Assembly: GCF_018687595.1 (NCBI RefSeq)
Contig: NZ_CP061298.1
Coordinates: 806,001-870,000 of the forward strand
DNA length: 64,000 nt
DNA from: Polynucleobacter paludilacus
GTDB lineage: Bacteria > Pseudomonadota > Gammaproteobacteria > Burkholderiales > Burkholderiaceae
Direction: 5' to 3'
This document shows positions 1 through 8,290 of this stretch, piece by piece. The first letter of the stretch is position 1; every line of letters starts with the position of its first letter. The notes under the pieces are model-generated. The model saw only the letters and a list, made by a program, of their open reading frames with translations, was not told the origin of the DNA and made no database searches. A program made the position numbers and the translations under genes.

Positions 1-366
1 ATCTTTGCTTCGGCAGCACCGCCAGTCCGTTTTCCCAATGTCTATGGCATTGATATGCCTACCCGAAGCGAGCTCGTTGCTTATGGCCGTACTGATGAAG
101 AGATTAATAAATTGATTGGCGCCGATCAGCTTATTTACCAGAGCGTTGAGGATATGAAACAGGCAGTACGCGATATCAATCCAGAGATTAAAAACTTTGA
201 GGCATCTTGCTTTGATGGTAATTACATCACTGGTGATATCAACGAGTCCTATCTGGATGCGCTAGAAGCGGCGCGCAATACCAGCACCGCGAAGGCAGAT
301 CGTGCAGGAGATCCGAGTGACTTTGCCCGCTCACAACTGCACTTACATCTCGCAACCGAAGACTAA
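1..366 (+). CDS. purF: Amidophosphoribosyltransferase, C-terminal part (cut by window edge)
   Basis: These are the last 121 codons of glutamine PRPP amidotransferase, which makes 5-phosphoribosylamine in the first committed step of purine synthesis. The frame is open from base 1, so the start lies outside the window. The visible piece carries the end of the phosphoribosyltransferase domain (the FASAAPPVRFPNVYGIDMP stretch and the RSELVAYGRT segment, residues 3-32 of the fragment) and the usual variable tail. The N-terminal Cys-nucleophile glutaminase domain is not visible. metZ follows after a hairpin terminator, the common Burkholderiales order. Identification is by recognised family sequence. 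Confidence 0.95.
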   Translation: MFASAAPPVRFPNVYGIDMPTRSELVAYGRTDEEINKLIGADQLIYQSVEDMKQAVRDINPEIKNFEASCFDGNYITGDINESYLDALEAARNTSTAKADRAGDPSDFARSQLHLHLATED

Positions 367-371
367 AAACG

Positions 372-404
372 ACAAGAAATGCCTCAAATCGAGGCATTTC
401 TTGT
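372..404 (+). terminator. Rho-independent-like terminator after purF
   Basis: A perfect 14-bp inverted repeat (372-385 with 391-404) around a 5-base loop starts six bases after the purF stop codon. The distal arm ends in a T-rich run but not a clean poly-T tract. It separates purF from metZ. Confidence 0.65.
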
Positions 405-425
405 ATTTGGTGTCAAAATAGCAGC

Positions 426-1637
426 ATGAAAAGTAAACCAAAACGACCCTCAGTTGACCTATCTAAGCTAGCGCTAGAGACTATTGCTGTCCGTGCGGGT
501 ACACGTCGTACCGAAGAATTTCATGAGCACTCTGAAGCACTGTTCTTAACCTCCAGTTTTTGCTTTGATAGTGCAGAGCTGGCTGAAGCGGGTTTTGCAA
601 ATGCCGATAAAGGATTTATCTACTCGCGTTTCACCAATCCGACCGTGAGTATGTTTCAAGATCGTTTAGCTGCACTTGAGGGTGGAGAAGCTTGTATTGC
701 AACCTCCTCTGGTATGGCCGCTATATTGACCACCGCAATGGCCCATCTACAAGCTGGCGATCATGTGATTTGCTCTCGCTCGGTATTCGGTGCAACCATT
801 CAGCTATTTAGCAATATCCTAGGTCGTTTTGGTATCACTACAACGTATGTTGATTTAGTAGATACCAAAGCGTGGCAGAGTGCTATTCAAAGCAATACCA
901 AACTTTTTTATCTTGAAACACCATCCAATCCATTAACTGAGATTGCTGATATTAAAGCGATAGCGGCGATTGCGAAGAAGGCTAAGGCCTTATTTGTGGT
1001 GGATAACTGTTTTTGCACACCAGCCTTACAAAAGCCTTTAGCTCTTGGTGCGGATGTCGTAATTCATTCAGCTACGAAGTATCTGGATGGACAAGGTAGG
1101 GTCGTCGGTGGTGCGATTGTTGGCAAAAAAGATTTTATTAACGGCAAAGTCTTTCCTTATGTCAGAACCGCGGGCCCGACACTTTCTGCCTTTAACGCAT
1201 GGGTTTTCCTGAAAGGGTTAGAGACCCTTGAGTTGCGGATGAAACAACAAAGCCAGAATGCTTTGGCTCTTGCGCAGTGGATCGAGAAACAGCTTGGCGT
1301 TGAGCGCGTTTATCACCCCGGCCTCAAATCCCATCCTCAACATGCGCTAGCTAAACGTCAGCAAAAAGAGGGCGGCGCTATTCTTTCCTTTGTTTTAAAA
1401 GGCGGTCAGCGTTCTGCATTTCGGCTGATTAATCAGACCAAGCTTTGCTCAATTACCGCAAATTTGGGTGATACCAGAACAACCATCACCCATCCAGCAA
1501 CAACGACGCATTGCCGAGTTTCTCCTGAAGCAAGAAAAGAAGCTGGAATAGTTGATGGACTTGTACGTATTGCCGTCGGCCTTGAGAACGTCAATGATTT
1601 GATCAACGACCTTAAGGGTGGTTTCAAAGCTCGCTAG
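426..1637 (+). CDS. metZ: O-succinylhomoserine sulfhydrylase
   Basis: This is a 403-residue Cys/Met-metabolism PLP enzyme that condenses O-succinylhomoserine (or the acetyl ester) with sulfide to give homocysteine in methionine synthesis; cytosolic. Visible are the YSRFTNPT substrate/PLP segment (about residues 76-83), SSGMAAI (about 97-103) and the PLP lysine in SATKYLDGQG (K218). The position next to purF and the TLSAFNAW segment favour MetZ over cystathionine gamma-synthase or beta-lyase, although family members are hard to separate by eye. Its 3' end overlaps the convergent modC gene by 14 bp. Confidence 0.88.
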   Translation: MKSKPKRPSVDLSKLALETIAVRAGTRRTEEFHEHSEALFLTSSFCFDSAELAEAGFANADKGFIYSRFTNPTVSMFQDRLAALEGGEACIATSSGMAAILTTAMAHLQAGDHVICSRSVFGATIQLFSNILGRFGITTTYVDLVDTKAWQSAIQSNTKLFYLETPSNPLTEIADIKAIAAIAKKAKALFVVDNCFCTPALQKPLALGADVVIHSATKYLDGQGRVVGGAIVGKKDFINGKVFPYVRTAGPTLSAFNAWVFLKGLETLELRMKQQSQNALALAQWIEKQLGVERVYHPGLKSHPQHALAKRQQKEGGAILSFVLKGGQRSAFRLINQTKLCSITANLGDTRTTITHPATTTHCRVSPEARKEAGIVDGLVRIAVGLENVNDLINDLKGGFKAR

Positions 1638-2748
1638 CACTACCAGATTCCTGAAGCCGTCTGGGATCGTTAATGGGTCTTAATGGCATGATGTGGATTT
1701 GCTGGGTATCAAACTCAATATGGGCTTCACTGCCAAGCTGTATCGCTAAGCGCTTGACCTCTGCAGAGGAAGCTTCCCAATTCACCACAACCTCGCTGTC
1801 TTTAATCTGAAATTGAATTGATGCAATCTGACCAATGCTGCTGAGCTGATGAACAATAGCAATTAGGCTGTTAGGCTTTGCTTGTGCATGGACGCTAATG
1901 CCGCTTTGGGGAATCACCCATGCAACCTTTTGACCTGCCGGAATTTTTCCTTTATCAAACACCTGCAATACTCGATTGCATCCATCCCAGCTTAATGATC
2001 CAGCACTAAAGATGCCGGTGTAAATATTATTAATGCCGACTAGTTGCGCTACACGGCTATTGCGTGGTTTTTGAAATAGGACTCTTGGACTAGCAGTTTG
2101 CAGGCTAACGCCTTGATCAATCACGGTGATGCGATCTGCTAATAAGCTAGCCTCTTTCAAATCATGCGTGACAAGCAGGATGGGAATATTCAGCTCTTTT
2201 CGAATGCTTGCCAAAGTTTTATATAACTCGTGACGGGTGGGAATATCAATCGCCGAGAATGGCTCATCGAGAAGCAACACTTGAGGCTGTCGTGCTAATG
2301 CTCTCGCTAAGGCAACCCGCTGTTGTTGACCTCCTGATAACTCATGGGGCATTCGTTGCGCTAATGGTGAGATACCTAATTTTTCCAACCATTCTTGAGC
2401 AATCACCATCCGCTCCCCAGAATTTAGATATGTATTTTGTAGTGGAATGGCAATATTTTCTAAGGCATTGAGATGGGGAAATAAGGCATATTGTTGGAAT
2501 AGAAATCCACAAGAACGCTTTGCTGTTGGGAGATTCATTTCTACTCGCGCATGAGAAGCGCTATACCAATTCACATCCCCACATTGAATGTGGCCTTCAT
2601 CGGCTTGCATCAATCCCGCTATCGCTCTTAATGTGCTAGTTTTGCCACTACCAGATGGGCCTACTAATGCGTGGAGCTCACCTGGAAGACATTCCAGTTG
2701 AATCTGTAGCGGCATTGGATGAGCCTGATTCAGCTTAACCTTCAGCAT
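1624..2748 (-). CDS. modC: ABC transporter ATP-binding protein, molybdate type (ModC-like)
   Basis: This is a 374-residue importer ATPase. Walker A GPSGSGKT is at residues 30-37, the Q-loop is near 85, the LSGGQQQR signature at 137-144 and Walker B LLLDEP at 158-163. The C-terminal third has the TOBE-type beta-rich regulatory region of ModC/PotA/CysA proteins. It starts on the last base of the modB stop codon (TAATG overlap), so the two are translationally coupled. The partner permease resembles ModB, hence the molybdate call, but no periplasmic ModA is adjacent, so tungstate, sulfate or another oxyanion is possible. Confidence 0.78.
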   Translation of the reverse strand: MLKVKLNQAHPMPLQIQLECLPGELHALVGPSGSGKTSTLRAIAGLMQADEGHIQCGDVNWYSASHARVEMNLPTAKRSCGFLFQQYALFPHLNALENIAIPLQNTYLNSGERMVIAQEWLEKLGISPLAQRMPHELSGGQQQRVALARALARQPQVLLLDEPFSAIDIPTRHELYKTLASIRKELNIPILLVTHDLKEASLLADRITVIDQGVSLQTASPRVLFQKPRNSRVAQLVGINNIYTGIFSAGSLSWDGCNRVLQVFDKGKIPAGQKVAWVIPQSGISVHAQAKPNSLIAIVHQLSSIGQIASIQFQIKDSEVVVNWEASSAEVKRLAIQLGSEAHIEFDTQQIHIMPLRPINDPRRLQESGSASEL

Positions 2749-3446
2749 TAGCGCTTGCCTAATCGATTTTTTTGATGACGCGGACTAAATACACCGTAAG
2801 ACAGTGCAATCGCAAACAGTGAGATAGCCAAAAGGAGCAGAGACAACTTTCCGGCTCCAGCAGTGTCAAAACTTTGGACCCTATCGTAGATCGCAATCGA
2901 AGCAGTTTTAGTCTCTCCAGGAATAGCGCCACCGACCATTAAGACCACGCCGAATTCTCCAAGGGTGTGTGCAAAGGTGAGAGCGGAGGCGCTCAAAATA
3001 CCGCGCCAGATAAGTGGCAGCTCTATTAAACGAAAAGCTTGCCAAGGTGAAAGACCACAGACTTTAGCAGCTTCACGTATATGAGGGTCGATCGATTCAA
3101 AAGCGCGTTGGATCGGCTGGATAGCGAAAGGGATATTCACAATCAGGGATGCGATCAGAATTCCGGTGAATGAAAAAACCAGCGGAATGCCTAAAATAGT
3201 TTTGCCTCCGAAGCCAACTAAAAAGTAATAACCCAACACCGTTGGAGGCAAAACCAAGGGGAGGGCCAGCCCGGCCTCAAGCCAAACTTTGAATGATCCA
3301 GCATTTACAAGGCGATATGCACACCAGACCCCAAGGGGGATCATGATCGCTATCGTCCATAAAGCCAGCTTTAGAGATAAAAAGATTGAGTCAAAATCCA
3401 TCATCATCTGATTGTATTGCGGTATTTGAGGAATCTCCCCGGTCAA
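2748..3446 (-). CDS. modB: Molybdate-type ABC transporter permease (ModB-like)
   Basis: This is an inner-membrane permease of the ModB/CysTW family, up to 232 residues with about five to six transmembrane helices. The EAA loop is visible as EAAKVCGLSPWQAFRLIELPL around residues 141-161, followed by the TLGEFGVVLMVGG and PGETKT segments characteristic of ModB. The frame opens at a TTG (3446) preceded by a weak AGG; homology with ModB favours one of three consecutive ATG codons at 3407-3401, which lack a clear ribosome site. It is the first gene of a modBC pair and is divergent from the YeeE-type gene at 3527. Confidence 0.8.
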   Translation of the reverse strand: MTGEIPQIPQYNQMMMDFDSIFLSLKLALWTIAIMIPLGVWCAYRLVNAGSFKVWLEAGLALPLVLPPTVLGYYFLVGFGGKTILGIPLVFSFTGILIASLIVNIPFAIQPIQRAFESIDPHIREAAKVCGLSPWQAFRLIELPLIWRGILSASALTFAHTLGEFGVVLMVGGAIPGETKTASIAIYDRVQSFDTAGAGKLSLLLLAISLFAIALSYGVFSPRHQKNRLGKR

Positions 3447-3526
3447 ATTAAGCCTATTGCTAAGTAGCCTTAAAATAGGCGCTTTAGTCCAGCCTTGGAT
3501 CCTTTAGCAATCGAATATCTGATTCC

Positions 3527-4648
3527 ATGAATACACCAGACATTATGTCGCAGAGCCATCTTATTTTATGGCTTACCTTCGCTATCACTTTTGCCCTTGG
3601 GGCGGTAATGCAGCAGACCTCGTTTTGCACCATGGGGGCTATTGCGGATGTATTTTTGATGGGCAGCTGGGACCGATTGAGACAATGGTCTCTCGCCATT
3701 GGAGTTGCGATCATCGGCTTTACTGTGATGGCCACTTTGGGAGTAATCGACCCACTCAAGAGTATTTATACCTCCAGCAAATTATTACTTGCTTCTACAT
3801 TGGTTGGGAGCACGCTATTTGGCCTGGGAATGATGCTTGCCTCAGGTTGTGGCAGTAAAACCTTGGTCAGAATTGGTGGGGGCAATCTTAAATCCCTGGT
3901 CGTATTTTTAGCCTTAGGACTGAGCGCTTATATGTCACTGAAAGGGTTCTTGGGTGTGATTCGTTTCAATACACTTGATACCGTTTTCATATCTCTTGCC
4001 ACCCCACAAGATTTACCAAGTATATTCAGCAATCTCACTGGCGTTGCTCGCGATGAACTTCACTTCATTCTTGGAACGCTAATTGGTGGGGCTTTTATTT
4101 TATTTGCACTCATTCGTAAATCGTTTTGGACATTCGAAAATGTACTTGCTGGAATATTCGTCGGCCTAGCGATCTGTGCTGTTTGGTGGGTATCTGGACA
4201 TCTAGGGTATTTGGCTGAAGATCCGAATACCCTCGAGGAAGTATTCCTGGGCACTAATTCTGGAAAAATGGAAAGCCTTTCTTTTGTCGCGCCTTACGCC
4301 TATACACTGGATTGGTTGATGTTTTATAGCGATATATCCAAGGTTCTCACCATTGGTGTTGTTGCTGTAATTGGCATGATCCTTGGCTCTGCTTTCATGG
4401 CGGTCTCGAATAAAAGCTTCCGTTGGGAGTCCTTCCGAGACCCTGAGGATACCGCCAATCACCTCATTGGGGGAGTGCTGATGGGATTTGGAGGAGTAAC
4501 TGCCTTGGGTTGTACTATCGGTCAGGGGCTCAGCGGAGTTTCCACTCTAGCGCTTGGCTCATTCATTGCTTTGCCTGGTTTTGTCTTTGGCGCCTATTTA
4601 GGGTTAAGATATCTTCAATATAGGATGTCGCCAAACCCGTGCGATTAA
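3527..4648 (+). CDS. YeeE/YedE family membrane transporter, long form
   Basis: This is a 373-residue polytopic inner-membrane protein of the YeeE/YedE (sulf_transp) family, members of which import thiosulfate (TsuA) or are linked to selenium metabolism (YedE). Three family cysteine motifs are visible: QTSFCTMGA (C34), LASGCGSKTLVR (C109) and TALGCTIGQG (near residue 329). Thiosulfate relay in characterised homologues uses three such cysteines, so all the expected functional residues appear present. It precedes two shorter members of the same superfamily and, further on, a rhodanese-like protein and mnmH. The substrate cannot be read from the sequence. Confidence 0.85.
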   Translation: MNTPDIMSQSHLILWLTFAITFALGAVMQQTSFCTMGAIADVFLMGSWDRLRQWSLAIGVAIIGFTVMATLGVIDPLKSIYTSSKLLLASTLVGSTLFGLGMMLASGCGSKTLVRIGGGNLKSLVVFLALGLSAYMSLKGFLGVIRFNTLDTVFISLATPQDLPSIFSNLTGVARDELHFILGTLIGGAFILFALIRKSFWTFENVLAGIFVGLAICAVWWVSGHLGYLAEDPNTLEEVFLGTNSGKMESLSFVAPYAYTLDWLMFYSDISKVLTIGVVAVIGMILGSAFMAVSNKSFRWESFRDPEDTANHLIGGVLMGFGGVTALGCTIGQGLSGVSTLALGSFIALPGFVFGAYLGLRYLQYRMSPNPCD

Positions 4649-4663
4649 CTTTGAAAGTGAATA

Positions 4664-5095
4664 ATGCATATTGATTGGCTAGCCTTCACTCCGGGACCCT
4701 CATTGCTAGGGGGGGTTTTATTAGGGATTGCTACCTCAGCATATGTTCTGCTTCATGGTCGCATCTTAGGTATTAGTGGAATCATTGGCGGTTTATTGCG
4801 CCCTGTCAAACAAATGTGGGTTTGGAGAATCGTGCTTCTCCTTGGCATATTGTCCTCACCGCTTTGGGCAATCTTTTTATGGGATATGTATCCGGTTCAA
4901 ATCATTGATGCCGGCTGGCCTGCAGTCATCCTCGCAGGCTTGCTAGTTGGCTTTGGTGCTCAGTATGGATCAGGCTGTACTAGTGGCCATGGTATCTGTG
5001 GGCTATCCCGTCTATCACCTCGCTCTTTAATTGCGATTATTTCATTCATGTTCTCGGGGTTCGTCATCGTGTACGTCCTGCGTCATCTTTTGTGA
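4664..5095 (+). CDS. YeeE/YedE family half-transporter (PmpA-like)
   Basis: This is a 143-residue integral membrane protein with about four helices. The conserved cysteine motif GSGCTSGHGICGLSR lies near residues 102-116, the signature of half-length YeeE proteins (PmpA type) found beside sulfide-oxidation and persulfide genes. It begins 15 bp after the long YeeE gene and is followed 7 bp later by the second half-protein, so the three are probably one transcript. The pair likely forms a heteromeric pore for a reduced sulfur or selenium species; that role is inferred from family and context. Confidence 0.82.
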   Translation: MHIDWLAFTPGPSLLGGVLLGIATSAYVLLHGRILGISGIIGGLLRPVKQMWVWRIVLLLGILSSPLWAIFLWDMYPVQIIDAGWPAVILAGLLVGFGAQYGSGCTSGHGICGLSRLSPRSLIAIISFMFSGFVIVYVLRHLL

Positions 5096-5102
5096 GGCTG
5101 TC

Positions 5103-5540
5103 ATGAAAAAACATTTCAGCTTATTAAGTCAATATCTCATTGGCGTTCTCTTTGGCTTTGGCCTGATGATTTCAGGAATGAGTAATCCTCAGAAAATACT
5201 CAATTTTTTGGATATTGCCGGCGACTGGGATCCATCCTTATTATTCGTGATGCTGGGCGCTGTCTTAGTCGGTCTTTGTGGCTTTTATGTAGTCTCTAAA
5301 AGATCGCAGTCTTTTTTTGGTGGAACTCTTCACTTGCCGGCAAAAAAAGAAATTACTAGACCATTAGTCATTGGCAGTCTTATCTTCGGCGCAGGCTGGG
5401 GCTTGGCTGGTTTCTGCCCCGGGCCAGCCATCGTCGCTCTTGGTGTAGGGCATCTAAAGGCCTTGGTCTTCATTCTTGCGATGTTGGCTGGGATGGAAAT
5501 CTGCGAGCGATTCTTTATGAGCAAATCCGAAGAAGACTGA
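5103..5540 (+). CDS. YeeE/YedE family half-transporter (PmpB-like, DUF6691)
   Basis: This is a 145-residue membrane protein, the usual partner of the preceding gene. The motif GWGLAGFCPGPA (C105) is the family's essential-looking cysteine site, and GFGLMISGMSNPQKI at residues 18-32 is the other family landmark. The frame is open further upstream, but the ATG at 5103, seven bases after the previous stop and followed by an MKKHF start, fits homologues and avoids overlap. Together with the preceding gene it carries the two halves of a full YeeE fold. Confidence 0.84.
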   Translation: MKKHFSLLSQYLIGVLFGFGLMISGMSNPQKILNFLDIAGDWDPSLLFVMLGAVLVGLCGFYVVSKRSQSFFGGTLHLPAKKEITRPLVIGSLIFGAGWGLAGFCPGPAIVALGVGHLKALVFILAMLAGMEICERFFMSKSEED

Positions 5541-5585
5541 TTTAAAATCGACTCTTATTAACGATTTGAATATATTGAGGTTTTT

Positions 5586-5930
5586 ATGAGTCTCGCAATT
5601 GCTTGTCACAATGATGCCTTTGGCACAGCACCTCAAATTGACCCTGCGCAACTTGAAGAAATAGTTGCTCAAGGTTATAAAAGTGTTATCAATAATCGCC
5701 CTGATTTTGAAGGCGGCCCAAGTCAACCCTTAAATGAAGTCATCGAAGCCAAGGCGAAGAGTTTGGGTTTGCATTACGCTTATCTCCCTGTAGTCAGTGG
5801 TTCAATTACCCCTGAACAGGTTATAGAGATGGCGCGCTTGCTAAAGACGCTGCCTAGTCCAGTTTTGGCATTCTGCCGATCGGGCGCGCGCTCTACCAAT
5901 CTGTACCAGCTAGCCCAACAAGTTCGCTAA
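5586..5930 (+). CDS. DUF442 / TIGR01244 sulfurtransferase (Blh-like rhodanese relative)
   Basis: This is a 114-residue cytosolic protein of the dual-specificity-phosphatase-like rhodanese family, often annotated beta-lactamase hydrolase-like. The catalytic loop FCRSGARST places the nucleophilic cysteine at C97, and INNRPDFEGGPSQP at residues 35-48 is the family's second hallmark. Homologues sit with PmpA/PmpB half-transporters and persulfide dioxygenases in sulfide detoxification operons, matching its position 45 bp after the transporters here. No persulfide dioxygenase or sulfide:quinone reductase gene is present in the window, so its sulfur (or selenium) acceptor is unknown. Confidence 0.85.
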   Translation: MSLAIACHNDAFGTAPQIDPAQLEEIVAQGYKSVINNRPDFEGGPSQPLNEVIEAKAKSLGLHYAYLPVVSGSITPEQVIEMARLLKTLPSPVLAFCRSGARSTNLYQLAQQVR

Positions 5931-5941
5931 GGCTGCTTCGA

Positions 5942-6361
5942 ATGCGGATCGACATACCTGAAAATAAAAAGCTGGTGCATGAAACAGTGATGCCGATTCG
6001 CTGGGGTGATATGGATGCCTATCGCCATGTCAACAATACGGTTTACTTTCGTTATATGGAGCAAGCCCGGATTGAATGGATTGCGGCACTAGGGTATCCA
6101 ATGGATACCACCGTGGAGGGCATGCTGATGGTCAATGGTTTCTGTAATTTCATCCAACAACTGACCTATCCTGGTGACTTATTAGTCAAGACTTATGTTG
6201 GTCACATTGGCAAATCCAGTGTGGATGTTTTTAATACGATGGCCCTAAGTTCTGAGCCTGAGGTTTTATGTGCAGCCGGTGGGGCAACAATGGTGTGGGT
6301 CGATTTACAGGCCAATAAGTCCATGCCTTGGCCAAAGCATGTTTTAGATAAGCTCTCTTAG
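5942..6361 (+). CDS. Acyl-CoA thioesterase, 4HBT hot-dog family
   Basis: This is a 139-residue hot-dog thioesterase of the YbgC/FadM kind that hydrolyses acyl-CoA thioesters in the cytosol. The active-site segment WGDMDAYRHVNNTVYFRYME lies near residues 21-40, with the catalytic Asp of GDMDAYRHVN. It starts 11 bp after the sulfurtransferase gene behind an AAGG about nine bases upstream, and its stop is immediately followed by the ribosome site of mnmH. Its place between sulfur and tRNA genes may be only operon carriage; substrate chain length cannot be judged. Confidence 0.85.
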   Translation: MRIDIPENKKLVHETVMPIRWGDMDAYRHVNNTVYFRYMEQARIEWIAALGYPMDTTVEGMLMVNGFCNFIQQLTYPGDLLVKTYVGHIGKSSVDVFNTMALSSEPEVLCAAGGATMVWVDLQANKSMPWPKHVLDKLS

Positions 6362-6369
6362 GAAAGCGC

Positions 6370-7446
6370 TTGCAGCCCAAGAATTCACACATTCTGGAAA
6401 TTGCTCAATTCACAAAAGAGCGTAATCAATTCGACGCCATCATTGATGTTCGGTCACCCGCTGAATTTGCTTTAGACCATATTCCAGGGGCAATCAATTG
6501 CCCCGTCTTGAATAATGAGGAGCGTGCCGAGATTGGCACGCTATACAAACAGGTTTCTCCATTTGCCGCCAAGAAACTAGGTGCTGCAATTGTTTCACGC
6601 AATATCGCTCTGCATCTAGAGCAATCTTTCCTTGACTTTCCTCGTGAATGGCGTCCTCTCATTTATTGTTGGCGGGGCGGTGAGCGCAGTGGAGCATTTA
6701 CCCATGTACTCAATCGGATTGGCTGGAAAGCGTTGCAATTAGAGGGGGGTTATCAAGGATTTCGTAGGGTGGTGATTGATGACCTTGAGCATGCTGCGAA
6801 ACAATTTGATTTTCGGGTGATCTGCGGCATGACTGGCTCTGGTAAGACGAGGATCTTGCAAGAGCTCAAACTGCAAGGTGCACCAGTATTAGACTTGGAA
6901 GGCCTGGCAAATCATCGTGGTTCGGTGCTTGGCAATGAACCTGAGATTGAGCAACCATCTCAGAAAGGCTTTGAGACTGGCCTGTGGAATGCACTACAAA
7001 ATCTTGATCCAAGCCACCCCATTTTTATTGAATCTGAGAGCAAGAAGGTGGGGGGCGTCCATATTCCCGATGCTCTGATGGAGAAAATTCGGCATGGTCA
7101 TTGTATTGAGCTCAGATCAAGCTTATCCACTCGAGTCTCTTGGCTGTTGCATGAATATCCCCATTTTGTTCAAAATCCGATTCAATTCAAAGAAAAGTTG
7201 TCTTTATTAACATCTCGTTATGGCAAAGTGCAGATCGCCGAGTGGTGCGAACAGATTGACGCAGGGCGTTTCGAAGAATTGGTGACGGACTTATTAGTCA
7301 AGCATTACGATCCCTCTTATCAGTCCTCAATCGTTAGAAATTTTCCAAAATACCGTGCCGATTGCTTTGTAGAGCTTGCCAATAAGAGTGATGCTGCATT
7401 CGCATCTGCAGCGAGTCACATATTGAAGCAATTTACCTCGGGATAA
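6370..7446 (+). CDS. mnmH: tRNA 2-selenouridine synthase
   Basis: This is a 358-residue protein with an N-terminal rhodanese domain (about residues 10-130, catalytic cysteine C100 in IYCWRGGERSG) fused to a P-loop domain (GMTGSGKT, 153-160), the diagnostic architecture of MnmH/SelU/YbbB. The family converts the 2-thiouridine at tRNA wobble position 34 (Lys, Glu, Gln) to 2-selenouridine via an S-geranyl intermediate, using selenophosphate. The start is a TTG with AGGA six bases upstream (6360-6363), a convincing ribosome site. No selD is in the window. It lies downstream of YeeE/YedE-type transporters, consistent with a selenium role for the cluster. Confidence 0.93.
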   Translation: MQPKNSHILEIAQFTKERNQFDAIIDVRSPAEFALDHIPGAINCPVLNNEERAEIGTLYKQVSPFAAKKLGAAIVSRNIALHLEQSFLDFPREWRPLIYCWRGGERSGAFTHVLNRIGWKALQLEGGYQGFRRVVIDDLEHAAKQFDFRVICGMTGSGKTRILQELKLQGAPVLDLEGLANHRGSVLGNEPEIEQPSQKGFETGLWNALQNLDPSHPIFIESESKKVGGVHIPDALMEKIRHGHCIELRSSLSTRVSWLLHEYPHFVQNPIQFKEKLSLLTSRYGKVQIAEWCEQIDAGRFEELVTDLLVKHYDPSYQSSIVRNFPKYRADCFVELANKSDAAFASAASHILKQFTSG

Positions 7447-7454
7447 ACCAAGAT

Positions 7455-8177
7455 ATGCATCAGATCATGACAGAAAAGAAACGCCACCATCGCTACTATG
7501 ATTTGATCTTGGCTGCCTTTGTAGTAGTTTTGCTTTGCTCAAACTTTATTGGAGCGGGTAAAGCGGCTGTCGTTCATTTGCCATATTTTGGTGAATTTAT
7601 TTATGGGGCCGGGATTCTGTTTTTCCCCATTTCCTATTTTTTTGGCGATATTCTCACTGAGGTTTATGGCTATGCTTATGATCGCAGGGCAGTTTGGGCA
7701 GGCTTTGCAGCGCTAGCATTTGCTGCCATCATGGCTCAAATTGTCATTGCATTGCCGCCTGGACCAGGTGCTTACATGGAAAACTACCAGCATGGAATGG
7801 AGGCTGTATTTGGTAATTCTTGGCGAGTTGCTTTGGCTTCGATGATGGCTTTTTGGTCAGGAAGTTTTGTAAACAGTTATGTTCTAGCCAAACTGAAGAT
7901 TAAGACTCAAGGGCGTTACCTGTGGATGAGGGCCATTTGCTCTACAGCCGTCGGCGAATTAGTTGATTCATCTTTGTTCTATATGTTGGCTTTTTATGGC
8001 CTGTGGCCAACCAGTGAAGTGATTCAGGTGGCTTTTGCGCAATATTTCTTGAAAACTTCTTGGGAGGTATTGGCCACCCCATTGACCTATTTGGTGGTCA
8101 ATTTCCTCAAGCAGAAAGAAAATGAGGATTACTACGATATCAATACCAACTTCACCCCATTTAAGGTAAAAGTCTAA
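7455..8177 (+). CDS. yhhQ: Queuosine precursor transporter (VUT/YhhQ family)
   Basis: This is a 240-residue inner-membrane protein with about six helices, of the DUF165/VUT family that imports queuosine precursors (preQ0/preQ1). Recognisable are the N-terminal LCSNFIGAGKA segment, the PISYFFGDILTEVYGY motif (about residues 56-71) and the FWSGSFVNSYVLAKLK segment with the following helix and ELVDSSLFY. It starts nine bases after the mnmH stop, so wobble-base selenation and queuosine salvage genes are adjacent. The ribosome site is weak; an in-frame ATG at 7467 is an alternative start. Confidence 0.87.
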   Translation: MHQIMTEKKRHHRYYDLILAAFVVVLLCSNFIGAGKAAVVHLPYFGEFIYGAGILFFPISYFFGDILTEVYGYAYDRRAVWAGFAALAFAAIMAQIVIALPPGPGAYMENYQHGMEAVFGNSWRVALASMMAFWSGSFVNSYVLAKLKIKTQGRYLWMRAICSTAVGELVDSSLFYMLAFYGLWPTSEVIQVAFAQYFLKTSWEVLATPLTYLVVNFLKQKENEDYYDINTNFTPFKVKV

Positions 8178-8290
8178 TTTCCATTCAAAATTGCTAGACC
8201 CGTTAAAATAGCGGTCTTGTCTGCCCTTATGGCTAGCAAAGTTAAAAATCCATATTTTGTAAATCGCATCTCTTAAGGTTAGAAACATTC

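Noticed and set aside
3452..3480. Inverted repeat GCCTATT/AATAGGC between modB and the YeeE gene, considered as a ModE operator
   Set aside because: Seven-bp arms with a 15-base spacer do not match what I know of the ModE consensus; could equally be chance.
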